Notes under the pieces: generated by a model | What the model was told of the DNA's origin: nothing | The model's database searches: none | The model's input: the letters and a program-made list of their open reading frames with translations, nothing else | Shown: piece by piece, positions 11,101-24,873 of the stretch | Position numbering within the stretch: the first letter of the stretch is position 1 | Layout of the letters: the number at the start of each line of letters is the position of its first letter | Program-made: the position numbers and the translations under genes | Assembly: GCF_000372725.1 (NCBI RefSeq) | Contig: NW_005199694.1 | Location: forward strand, 12,382 to 76,381 | DNA length: 64,000 nt | Reading direction: 5' to 3' | Source of the DNA: Emiliania huxleyi CCMP1516 | Taxonomy: Eukaryota; Haptophyta; Isochrysidales; Noelaerhabdaceae

Positions 11101-12695
11101 ATCGGGACTGGCCTCACGTGGCACCTCTTCAACAGCCACATCTGGTGAGTCATGAAGGGAGAAGAGGGAGCGAAAACAGCCGGCGTGATCCCCTTACCCA
11201 AACGAATAGGTCTACCGGTCAAGACGCCGTCAAGGTCATCAAGGGTGAGCTCGAGCAGCTGCTGCCGGACATCAAAGTCTTTCTCGACGCGCACACGCTC
11301 AGCAGCGCTGCTTAAGCTACACAGAGCCCCTCTCTGACGCTCCGCGGTGTGCTCTCATAGGTAGATGATCTTAAGGATATCGGGGCGCTCGAGGAGTACA
11401 TCCAGCGCTCGCAAGCCATCCTCTTCTTCCTCTCGCAGGGCTACTTCCGCTCCAAGGCGTGCCTCTTCCTCCCACCCCGCCTCTACCGCACCCTGGCCCT
11501 AGTTCCCGCCTCTCCCGCGCCACAGAACTGCCTCCGAGAGGTTCGCTCGTCGCTCGAGAAGGACAAGCCGCTCGTCCTCGTCCAAGAAGCGGACCCTGAA
11601 AAGGGAGGCGGGACGCTGCAGGCGCTGCGCGACGAGTGCCCCGAGGACCTGCAGCCCGATATCTTTGACACGGACTGGCCGCTCACGATCTGGTATCGCA
11701 TCGATGAGTTCCAGCTCATCTCCCTCAAGATCATCGCCGAGGCGCCCCCGGCCGCAGCCAGCCGCTCCGCAGTCCTCTCTACCTCCCGACCGACCCCACT
11801 TGAACCACCCTAGGCGGTGCTCCTCTGTTCGCCCAACTTTCTGGACAAGACCTCCCTCCCGCTCTGCGTGTCGGGCGAGCCCGAGAGCCAGTCGCTCGCC
11901 TTTTCCAAACCGTGCACGCTCTGGGCCTCTCCTGCCAACCCGGGCGCCGCAGAGCTGGCCTGCGAGCTTGCCAGGGCCTTTCCCGGCCTCACCGTCTCCA
12001 CCGTCGCGGACGTTGGCTCTTCTTCATCAGCGCGCCCCTCCACGGCACTTCGCGTGTCTGCCCGCCGAACGCGCCGCGGGACCAGCGATGTGACCCACAT
12101 GCTGTTGTACCTCAATCAGAACACCTGGTTAGAGGACGACGGCGAGCGGCTGGCCGAGCAGGTCAAGCAGGCGCGGGAGGACAGGCTGAAGATCGTCATG
12201 GCGCACGAGAACGACCCCGCGCTCGGCGGCTGCCAGTTCTCGAGGTTTTTCGAAGTCACGCCGCAGGAGCGAATGTCTCAACGTGACGCTCGTCCCGAGC
12301 CTCCCCTCCTCCCACAACCCTCTCCCCCAAACGCCGCAGGAGCTCATCGCCGGCGGACTCTACAAGGACCTGGCAAAATCGTGCGCCCCCGGCCGCCACC
12401 GCAAGGCGCGCGCCCCGTCGCCCCCACAGCGAGCTCTCCCCCGCATCGAGCCTTTCGTGAAGAGGGGCGTCCCTGTCCGCAGGTGTCGCTCGTGCTTCTG
12501 GCAAAGAGCCTAGGCGCTATCCCCGCTCGCGCGGACCTCCTCGTTTCCGGCAGCGTCGCTGAGGGCGGCACCAGCCTCGCGAAGCGCAGCTTTGGCGGAC
12601 TCAGCCGTGTGTTCGCCAAGATGAGCAGCCGCAGCTCTGCGGAGGCGCGCGATGTCTCTGGAGGCGAGGAGTCGTCGGTGCAGCGGCAGGTCTGA
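5109..12695 (+). CDS. Giant receptor-like protein: GCC2/GCC3 Cys-rich ectodomain, multi-pass membrane region, TIR-like cytosolic domain
   Basis: Thirteen exons join in frame, about 2160 aa: 5109-5723, 6092-7060, 7164-7244, 7349-10324, 10402-11144, 11210-11288, 11361-11456, 11526-11741, 11814-12254, 12340-12405, 12483-12695 and neighbours as listed under evidence of junctions. Order: signal peptide MLLLAVLAAPSNA; unique domain; two hydrophobic stretches; a GDGWTDNQW-type domain (about 340-400); right-handed beta-helix repeats (SGGGLYSAGG); GCC2/GCC3 ephrin-receptor-like repeats (about 795-1270); about nine membrane spans (1360-1780); then HLFNSHIWSTGQDAVKVIKG, KVFLDVDDL, AILFFLSQGYFRSKNCLREV. 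The last part has TIR-like strand/helix order with the catalytic-type Glu of NCLRE. Most downstream junctions have GC donors. It is probably a surface receptor. The ligand is unknown, and NADase activity is inference. Whether exon 1 (205 aa) belongs to the same transcript is less certain. Confidence 0.7.
7061..7348 (+). repeat. Two near-identical introns flanking an 81-bp exon
   Basis: Introns 7061-7163 and 7245-7348 both begin GTGCGCCG(T/C)GTAGAGC, share GAGAGGGTCACGGCTGCCTC and end in CCGCAG or CCGCACAG. The exon between them (7164-7244) encodes one beta-helix coil of 27 aa, phase 0 on both sides. This is the expected product of a recent exon-intron tandem duplication within the beta-helix. 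Confidence 0.85.
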
Positions 12696-12869
12696 TCGGT
12701 TGCGCGATGTCGTGCGCAAAACGTGCGCGAGGCGATGCACCGACACGCAGGGACAGACAATGTGAGTGAGGGAGTGCAGTGTTCTTGATTGAGCATTGAC
12801 ACAGAAAAAGAAACGTGCTAGTTTTATTTTCCCTCGCGTCTGTTTTCACCAATGTTTTCTTTTTCACAG

Positions 12870-13340
12870 CCACACCGCAGGAGCGAATGTCTCAACGTGT
12901 GACTCCCGTCCCGAGCCTCCCTTCCCCCCACAACCCTGTGCTCTCCCCCCGCAACTAGCAACGCCGCAGGAGCTCATCGCCGGCGGACTCTACAAGGACC
13001 TGGCAAAATCCTGCTTCCCCGGCCGCCACCGCAAGGCGCGCGCCCGCTCTCTCACACAGCGAGCTCTCCCCTGCATCGAGCGTTTCGTGGCGAGGGGCGT
13101 CCCTGTCCGCAGGTGTCGCTCGTCCTTCTGGCAAAGAGCCTAGGCGCTACCCCGCTCGCGCGGACCTCCTCGTTTCGGGCAGCGTCGCTGAGGGCAGCAC
13201 CAGCCTCGCGAAGCGCAGCTTTGGCGGACTCAGCCGGGTGTTCGCCAAGGTGAGCAGCCGCAGCTCTGCGGAGGCGCGCGATGTCTCTGCAGGCGAGGCG
13301 TCGTCGGTGCAGCAGCAGGTCTGATCGTTGCGCGATGTGC
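12870..13340 (+). pseudogene. Tandem duplicate of the last exons of the TIR-like receptor gene
   Basis: CCGCAGGAGCGAATGTCTCA, ELIAGGLYKDLAKSC, FPGRHRK and a VSLVLLAKSLGA-type exon recur at 12880-13325 with high identity to 12258-12710, including the introns. The copy lacks the TIR and everything upstream and begins after an AT-rich stretch (12800-12870). It is either a dead 3' duplicate or an alternative terminal exon set for the upstream gene. Confidence 0.8.
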
Positions 13341-13448
13341 GCATAACGTGCGGCGAGGCAATGCACAGACACGCAGACACAGGACAATGTGAGTGAGTGA
13401 GCGAGTGTTCTTGACACAGAAAAAGAAACGGTGTAGCTTTCTTTTTCA

Positions 13449-13546
13449 CACGCGGTGTACCTGTGTTAGTGCCAGTGCGGTGAGCGTTCTGGTTTACACG
13501 CGGTGTACCTGTGTTAGTGCCAGTGCGGTGAGCGTTCTGGTTTTTT
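13449..13546. repeat. 48-bp tandem duplication
   Basis: Two copies of a 48-bp unit beginning ACGCGGTGTACCTGTGTTAG, followed by TTTTTTCTTTTTTCACAG, which resembles a polypyrimidine tract and acceptor. A second low-complexity stretch (CTCTACAGCTCTACAGCG units) lies at 13645-13735. No coding sequence was recognised at 13350-14330. Confidence 0.8.
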
Positions 13547-14334
13547 TCTTTTTTCACAGTCCTGCGGCACAACCATCAACTGGCGCCTGCGGGCGTGTGA
13601 CAGCTGCGCGTCATCGAACGCAGGCAGTTCGTCACGCGGCGGATGTAGAGCTCTACAGCTCTACAGCGCTCCAGAGCGCTCTACATCTCTACAGCTCTAC
13701 AGCGCTCTACACTCTACATCCTCTACATCCTCCCTCAGCGGAGGCATAACAATATCCTTTTGTCTCTCTGGACGTCCTTGGCCAGCGTTTGCAGCCACTA
13801 GGGTTGCCTAACGTTAATTATTTTGGGGCCCCTAACAGTTGCGCTATTGTTGGCTGAAATCCTCAACGTTGTTCAAGTGTTCACCCCAGCCTGTTACTGT
13901 TTGTTGCCCTGTCCCGAAAGAAGGAAGAAAGAATTTTACAACAAAACTCCCTCTCACAACACTGGGCACGGGACTGGCGCGCACTGGCACTAACACAGGT
14001 ATGTGTATCGCGCGCCTTGCGGGGGGGGGCGCGGAAAAGAGGAACCTCTTAGCGCCATTGATTGATGGGAAGGCGAAACACAGTCCGACCAACGACTGGC
14101 GCCACCGTGCCCTGTCTGTTGTGAATTCTTAAGATACAAGCCTCTGTTGTGAATTCCCAGGGCCTCCAGGGCTCGCACCTCAACCTCTCACAGACCAGCG
14201 CGCACAGCGCCATAGGACGTATTTTGACCGCAGCGAATATGTCACACCTGAGCGGAGGCCAGTTGATTCGCGAGGCTCTGGCAAAAGTGCGGTTGGCAAC
14301 GTGCTTTGCCGGATCAAGTTTTGTACCCCCTAAA

Positions 14335-14590
14335 CATGAGAGCCGGCCGACGGCGGCGTCGCAGGCGGCGGCGGCGGCGGCCCACTCGTCGCAGCGCAGG
14401 CAGCAGGCGGCCTAGACACTTCCGAGACACTTCCTAGACACTCCCTAGACACCTCCTGGACACCTCGTCGCAGCGCAGGCAGCAGGCGGCCTCGTTGAGC
14501 CGGCACGCCACCAGCAGCTGGCGCGCCTCCTCCTCCCTATAGTATAGTACAGTCCAGTACAGTACAGATAGTATAGAGAGTATAGTACTA
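14335..14590 (-). pseudogene. Second copy of TPR gene exons and intron, part 1
   Basis: The block from AGCCGGCCGACGGCGGCGTC to TATAGTATAGTACAGTCCAG matches 4190-4440, including the exon-duplication intron with its GACACTTCC-type 11-mers. It carries the CDEW exon and the REEEARQLL exon but not the last two exons of the original. It stops inside the AT-rich intron. Confidence 0.8.
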
Positions 14591-16756
14591 CTAGTATAAT
14601 AGTATGCACATGGGTAAAGTGGGTTGAGGCGGGCTAGTACTGTAGGGTGGTCGGACTGTCTATTGGGATTGACCCCAGCTATAGGGAAAGTGACGCGATG
14701 GCATCGTTTGTGGCTCGGCCTAGCGACTGGCCTGCAAGGTCCACCGCGCGCTTACAGCCAAGCGGGTGGGCGGCGCGATCGGCCAAGCTCCTGGCGGCGC
14801 TACTGATGAGCCAGCGGCTGATGTGCGACGTCGACATGGTCGAGGAGCAGCAGTTGAGGCAGCTCCACGTTACTCGCTGCTCCTCGCCCGGAGAGCATGA
14901 CGCGCAACAACGGCCCGCGACAGCGCCCGCAGCTCCGCGAACCAGTTCACGTAGGGGACGTCCGCCGCAATTCGGACAATGTCTGGTCCCAAAACGCGCC
15001 ACATGACGTCCACCGCCGCCGCGTTGGGCGGCGTGCGCCGACGCCGACCATCACCACCGACCGACGGCTCGCACGGCCGTGCGGTGAGCAAAAATTTGGG
15101 TCGCTGCGCGCCTGCCGGATGCTCTGCGACGTCTGGACGCTCGCCAGAAACGCCAGGAATTTTGCCTTCCACCCCTGGGCCCGAGGGCGAACGGCAGTGG
15201 TCGGCAGCCTCTGCGACGCTCCGATCGGCTCCTCGACCGCATCGCCTGCGACGAGCCAGCATGGCTCGTCGCTCGACGGCAGCCTGCTCAGTATGCTCTT
15301 GGCATTCTGTACAGCCTCGCCAGGCTCTCTGAGACGGCCTGCAGGGCCGGCGCGGACCGCCTCGGGCGCGATGGCCCTCCTCAGTACCTACCCCTTCGAT
15401 GCCTGTCGGCTCTCCAATCGCGTCGCCGGCGGCAGGCCCGCATGGCGCGCTGCTCGATGGCAGCTTGCTCAGTACGCCTTGGACAGTGACTTCTGCCTCG
15501 CTGCTCTTACTGCAGCCGCCTCCGGGGCCGGCGCCAGCCGCCTCGCTTCGCCAGTGCTGTCTACGCCTGCGACACGCGTGTCGGTTCGCCGCCCGCGTCG
15601 CCCGCGGCGGGCCCGCATGGCGCGCCGCTCGTCGGGAGCGTTCCCAGCAGGCTGTGCAGGGCAGTCTGCCTCACTCAGGGCGCTGCCGCCGCTGCGCGGG
15701 GCCGCCACCGGCGCTGCTGCCGTGAACACTGCCGCCGTGTACGTCACCATCGCCTCTCTTCATCGCCGATCTCGCCGACGCCGCTCGCCGCTCGCCGCCG
15801 CCCTGCCTTGCCCTGCCCTGCCCTCGCACAAACAATGAAACAAACCAACACAGACACACACACAACAGACACACACACTCACGCTCTCCCGCCTCACGCC
15901 CTGCGCCTCACGCCGCGCGTCCCACGCACGCCCCGCCCCCCGCGCCCCCACGCCCCTCACCTCGCGCCTCACGCCTCCCTCCCCACCCTCTCAGGCATTT
16001 CTCCTCCCTGCTGCTCGCCGACTCCTCCTCCCCCCGCATGACCGACGACTACCCGTCCTTCAGCGACTCCTCCCTCTTCAGCGCCAACGCCCACTACCCG
16101 TTCGGCCCGGTGAGGGGCAGGAGCGGAGCCATTCCAACGGCTGGGAAAATTTCTGAACGGCCGTGCATGCGCCTGCATGCCGGACAACTAAGAAGGTCCC
16201 TCGCTCCTGCTCCTCTCTCGGAAGACGTGCGCCGGCCTGGGGGATTCGCTTGCGATCCCGCTCCAGCCAGAGGCCGCGTGAGGCGTGTGGGACGGTGCAC
16301 GCTGGGGCTTGGCCCCAAGTGCACTGGCCTCGCGTCTCGAGGGGAGGGCGGCTCGTAACTGAGGTTCGCCGTCGGAGACAGTCGTCCTCCCCTCAACCCG
16401 ACGAGAGTGGGCGGGCAGTCCCCGTGGCTGCAGTCGCGCTTCCGAGCCGACTCCGCCCCTCTCTCCACCCGGCCATTCCAACGGCCAGGCCGCTCGCTTA
16501 AGGCTGATTGGCTAGACGAGCGGCCTACCTCCAACGGGGCGGTCTGGATCACGGGGGATGACATCCTGCCTCCCGGCACGCCGGGAGGAGGTGGGTGCTC
16601 CGCCGCTGGACCGCCCTCTCCACCACCCTCGCCCAGGGATCTACAATGGTGTCTCAAGGTCCGACCTGTGGGCTCCGGCCTGCGCTCGGCACCGGGCACC
16701 GCCTCGGTATAGAGTACAAAATGCGCCTGCCTGCGGGCGGACCCTCACAGATCACA
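14591..16756. other. About 2.2-kb insertion splitting the second TPR copy
   Basis: The flanks 14335-14590 and 16757-16960 are contiguous in the first copy (4190-4640), so this segment is an insertion into the TATAG-rich intron, or a deletion/rearrangement product. It contains diverged repeats of about 185 bp at 15225-15640 (ARxGPAWRAA-type readings shifting between frames). It also contains a plausible exon at 15995-16107 after a CTCAG acceptor (encoding LLLADSSSPRMTDDYPSFSD), and at its end a block shared with 56585-56705. No transposase was recognised. Confidence 0.45.
16620..16756 (+). repeat. Dispersed repeat shared with 56585-56705
   Basis: CCACCCTCGCCCAGGGATCT, GCACCGGGCACCGCCTCGGT and AGATCACAGATCAC occur here and at 56585-56705 in the same order and orientation, with short indels. 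It borders the right end of the 2.2-kb insertion, so it may be the end of a mobile element. Confidence 0.7.
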
Positions 16757-16960
16757 GATCACAGAGTGGTATAGGATAGTACACCTCCCCGCGGGGGCGC
16801 GCAGCTCGCCGAGCGACGCGTACCCCTAGGGCCCGGCGGCGGCGGCCGAGGCCACAACGAGGGAGCGGGCTCGGAAGAAGAAAAACACCAGCGAGAAAAC
16901 GCGAACCAGGCGCTCGCTGAACGCGCCTCCGGCCGGCAGCGCCGCCGACTTCTTAGCCAA
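16757..16960 (-). pseudogene. Second copy of TPR gene, part 2 (N-terminal exon)
   Basis: GGATAGTACACCTCCCCGCG through GAGGGAGCGGGCTCGGAAGA matches 4463-4620, the first exon of the TPR gene. It reads SSEPAPSLWPRPPPPGP on the minus strand and now abuts the start codon of the lipase gene, whose promoter may overlap it. Confidence 0.75.
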
Positions 16961-18985
16961 TGGCGGACGAAGTCGCTACGCCTTCCGTCCCGAAGCCCAC
17001 GCCCGAGTATGTCGCGGCGGCACGCCGGGGACACGCCAGGCTAAGCAAGAAGACCCCGGCGGTGTCCGGACCGCCAACGGTCGGTGTGGTGTTCAATGGT
17101 GGCGGCAACCGGGCGCTGTGCGGTGCGTATGGGGTGCTGCGCGGGCTGCAGCAGCTGAAGGTTGACGGCGTGTCGGCGCTCGACCGCATCGACGTCATGT
17201 GCGGCAACTCGGGCGGGTTCTGGGCGACGACAATCTTCAGCTTCGCCTGCGAATCGGATCACTCCAATGAGACCCTCCTCGAAGCTTGCCGCAGCCCCGA
17301 CCCGACGCTTGTGACCAACGCAGAGCTCGAGCGCCTGGGACCGAAGACGCTCGGCCACGCTGCCACGCGGCCAACTTGCTGGCAGCTCCTCTGTTGTGGC
17401 CCGTTTGCTCTTGTCGGTTGGCTCACGGGACCGTGGGGACCGCTGTGCTTGCTGCGAGGCGTCGGGCTCAGCTGTGGGCTCCACGATTTTTGGAGTTGGA
17501 TCGTCTACTCCACCTACCTCAAGCCGTATGGCATCCCGCGCGGCAAGTTCTTCACCACCGACCGCGCTGAAGCCACAAGGCTCGCCGATTGTGACCCCAC
17601 GGGCAAGCTTCACGCCACGGACTTCATCTGGCCTCGAGAGGAGGTCCATGCAACGCCGTGCGCGGTGCGCCCTCTCGCACTCCCACGCGGTCTCAGCTTT
17701 CCCCTCGCGCCACACGACGCCTCCGCTCTGTGACAGGCCATGTCGATGGTTGGTCCCGCGGACGGCAAGCGCGAATTCGAGGCGCAGGCGGCGGCCATGA
17801 AAAGCCAGCTGCAGTGCGAGTACGACTCCAACGGCGAGTTCGACGCGCCGGCGGCGCGACGAGACCATAACGGGGTGTCGCCGGTGCCCTACTTTGCCAC
17901 TCCCGCCGCCGTCGGCACGCGGTACGAGACGAACACGATGACCTTTGGCACGCGCGTCTTTTCCCCGCCGGGTGACCCCTCCCTCTCCCCATAGCCGCGC
18001 ACTCTGACTCGCAGCCGCCGTCCCACCCGGGCAGTCCCACGGGTGACCCTCCCCCTCCCCACCTCCGTCAGACTGCGGCGCCACGCCGCCCGACCTTGTC
18101 GTCTCGCCGCGCACCGTGCCGCCCTACGAGTGGGTGCTGCCGCCTTCGCTCTGCGACCGCTTCTCCACCTCGCACGGACGGTTTGGCATCGAGACGGCCG
18201 CGGCCATCTCTTCGGACGCCTTCCAGTCCTTCCCCTGTTTCGAGTCTGTCTCTGTGCGCCTCAAGGTCGGCGCCCCGCCGGGGCGCGTCCTCGCTTTCGG
18301 GGACGGTGCTGTCGTCGAGGGCACGGGCATCTGCACAGCTCTGCTTCAGGGCGTGTCGCGCGTCATTGCCGTCATCAACCCCGAGTCGCCCGGCAGCCCT
18401 GTTGTCTCCGTCCCCTACTCGGCGATCGCCGGCAAGTGCCTGGAGGACTGGACAGCGGGGCTCGACCCGCGGCTGGCGTCTCTCTTCGGCGTCTTGCCCA
18501 AGGAGGCCAACGGCTGCGCCCAAAAGTGCTTGGCCGAGAAGACCATTGGGCCCGCCTTTGGGCTCAACCACGTCTTCTGCCGCAGCAAGCTCGCGGAGCT
18601 CAAGCGCAAGATGGACGCGCTGTACCTTGCTGGCCGCGCCCTGGTGGTGACACTCGAGCTCGACCTGCTGCCGAACGTCTTTTGGGGCTTCGAGGGCGGC
18701 CGGACAATCCGGCTCACACTCATCTACTACAACATGCCGCGCAACTTTGCTGAACAGCTGCCTGGCGACGTGTCGGGCGGCGTGACGCCAGCCGGCAACG
18801 GCGATGTCCCCGATCGCGCCCAGCTGCTGGCGCCGGGCCTCAGCGACGTGCCTGAGTTGAAGATCCAGCTCGAGCCGCCCGGCTACACCCACTACACCAA
18901 GCGGCAGGTCAACATGATGGGACACCTCGGCGCGTGGATAGTCGAGGACGGCCGCGAGGAGATTCGCGCCGCGATCCTCTCCTGA
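16960..18985 (+). CDS. Patatin/cytosolic phospholipase A2-like lipase
   Basis: Exons 16960-17643, 17737-17971 and 18072-18985 join in phase to give about 610 aa. The motif GVVFNGGGNRALCGAYGVL (about 47-65) supplies the oxyanion glycine loop, and MCGNSGGFW (about 85) the GxSGG nucleophile serine. FGDGAVVEGTGI in the last exon supplies the catalytic Asp of the Ser-Asp dyad. This is the PLA2_B/patatin fold, hydrolysing acyl chains of phospholipids or lysophospholipids. No signal peptide or C2 domain is visible, so a cytosolic or peripheral enzyme is likely. Both introns are GT-AG. The gene starts at the edge of a duplicated TPR fragment, so its upstream control region may be young. Acyl-chain specificity cannot be read from sequence. 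Confidence 0.85.
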
Positions 18986-19081
18986 GGTAAGTTAACGGGT
19001 AAATTCATTAAAAGCTAACGGGTACAAAGGCTAGCTCAAAAGAAGAAATTATTCGAACAAAAAGAAATCCACTACTGCGCG

Positions 19082-19600
19082 TTGTTTGGCGTTGTTTCGG
19101 CGATCACCACCTCGCTACCCCCCCTCGCTCTCTCCTCACGAACCCTGTCTGCCTTTCGATGCGCCTACTTCTGCTCGGCGTGCTTGCGGGGCTCGCGGAC
19201 CGCACATCGCGCGGTTGCACTCAGCGGCCCCATTCTCATCGAGGGCCACGCCCTCGGCTCTGACTCGGTCGTGCACTCCAGCATCGACGGGCACTCGACG
19301 GAGGCGGCGCGCTCGGCGCCACCTGGCTTTGAGACGGCTCGGCGACGACGGCCTCCTCGGAGGCGGCCTCCTCGGCGACGGCGGCCTCCTCGGTGGCGGC
19401 GGACTTGGTGGCGGACTCCTCGGCGACGACGGCCTCCTCGGAGGTGGCGGCGGACTTGGTGGCGGACTCCTCGGCGACGACGGCCTCCTCGGAGGCGGCC
19501 TCCTCGCTGTGCTGCAGCTGTGCTGCTGCAGCTGTGCCGTAGTTGTGTTGGATGCAGAAACGTGTCTTCTGTGTGTGTGTGTGAGAGAGTATTCTTGATA
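19082..19600 (-). other. Possible Ala/Glu-repeat protein, strand uncertain
   Basis: A 30-66-bp minisatellite at 19340-19510 (GGCGGCCTCCTCGGCGACG units) reads EEAVVAEESATKSAAT repeats on the minus strand and LLGDDGLLGGGLGGG repeats on the plus strand. A short hydrophobic leader MRLLLLGVLAGLAD starts at 19159 on the plus strand but stops after about 34 codons unless spliced. Neither reading matches a known family, so the region is listed as a repeat with weak coding potential. Confidence 0.3.
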
Positions 19601-19926
19601 CGAAACCACGACGACACACACCAGTCGACTCGTATCGGTTGCCTCCATGAACGGCGGAGCTATTCTCGCGCCCACACCACACCTACCTGGCTCCAACGTG
19701 GACACGCCCATAGCTGGGGACACTACTAGGTCATGCATGGCATCAGAAGTTTTATCTCTGGGCCCCGAAAGGCATCTCTAGCAGCGTCGTACGCATGCGC
19801 CCTCCCCTCCTGGGCGCATGCGCCTCACATCTCGCCAGAGCATAAGCCCTTGGTGTGCGGCGAGACGAGTTTTTCGCCATCGCCGCGAGCAGCAAGCCGC
19901 CCGCCGCAAACAGCCGGAGGCATCGC

Positions 19927-19928
<2 letters not shown>

Positions 19929-19970
<42 letters not shown>

Positions 19971-20007
19971 TGTTCTATAGTGGATAGGTAGAATATCAAA
20001 GAGAGAG

Positions 20008-20041
<34 letters not shown>
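19929..20041. repeat. (CA)n and (CT)n microsatellites
   Basis: (CA)n at 19929-19967 and (CT)n at 20010-20041, in the putative 5' region of the threonine dehydrogenase gene. AGAATATCAAAGA occurs on both sides of the CT tract. Confidence 0.9.
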
Positions 20042-20044
<3 letters not shown>

Positions 20045-20124
20045 GAATATCAAAGAAAAGAAATCATCACGCGCGGAGCGTCCGGCCGCCTGCCTGTCTG
20101 CCCCCCCTCAATACCAACACACAC

Positions 20125-24302
<4,178 letters not shown>

Positions 24303-24860
24303 CACTTCCAGCGCGGGGCGGCGAGCCGGCGAGCTCTCGAGTGGCGCATACAGTCGCGCGCCGGGGGAATGCGATCGGAGGTCTGCACTCTTCTTCTCTG
24401 CGTCTCCACCCGTAGTGTGCACGCTCTCGGTGTGCCCCTCGATCGCGCCTCGCTTGCCTGGGTTCGCGATCTTCGATTACTTTTGGTGCAGTTGCGGCAT
24501 TTGCATTTCTTTTTCTTGCCTGGTGCGGCTAGGGCGGTCGAGTGCACGGACTAAGAGTGCCTCGCCGTCCTCCTCCTCGGACACCTCGCATCGCAGAGGA
24601 GTTTCGCTCTCTTTAGGCGGCTCCCGTGGAGCCGTGGTGTACCTCAGTTCCGCGGTGAAATTGGGCCATATTGGTTACGCTGGTAGCAGTGGGTGTGGGA
24701 CCACAGCCAGGATCGAGGATGAGGCCTATCTCTCTTTTTCACGACCGGTACATGCGGAGAGCGGCATTGTCACACATCCTACACACCAACATACGTAACC
24801 GTCACGGACACCGACGAAGGAAACCAATCTGCACATCGGCACTCGGTAGTGTACATGGCG
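24303..24860. other. Intergenic, nothing recognised
   Basis: Between the convergent TDH and NHL-BTB genes. No domain, RNA or repeat was recognised. Short open frames here are not supported. Confidence 0.5.
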
Positions 24861-24873
24861 CGCGCGCTCCGCA

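Noticed and set aside
12255..12339. GA-AG intron after VTPQ in the TIR-like gene
   Set aside because: A canonical GT donor at 12255 (GAA|GTCACG) keeps the frame and gives a slightly shorter exon.
14897..15838. 314-codon plus-strand frame in the 2.2-kb insertion
   Set aside because: No domain is visible. Diverged repeats within it shift between frames, and composition is Arg/Ala/Ser-rich as expected for random GC-rich DNA.
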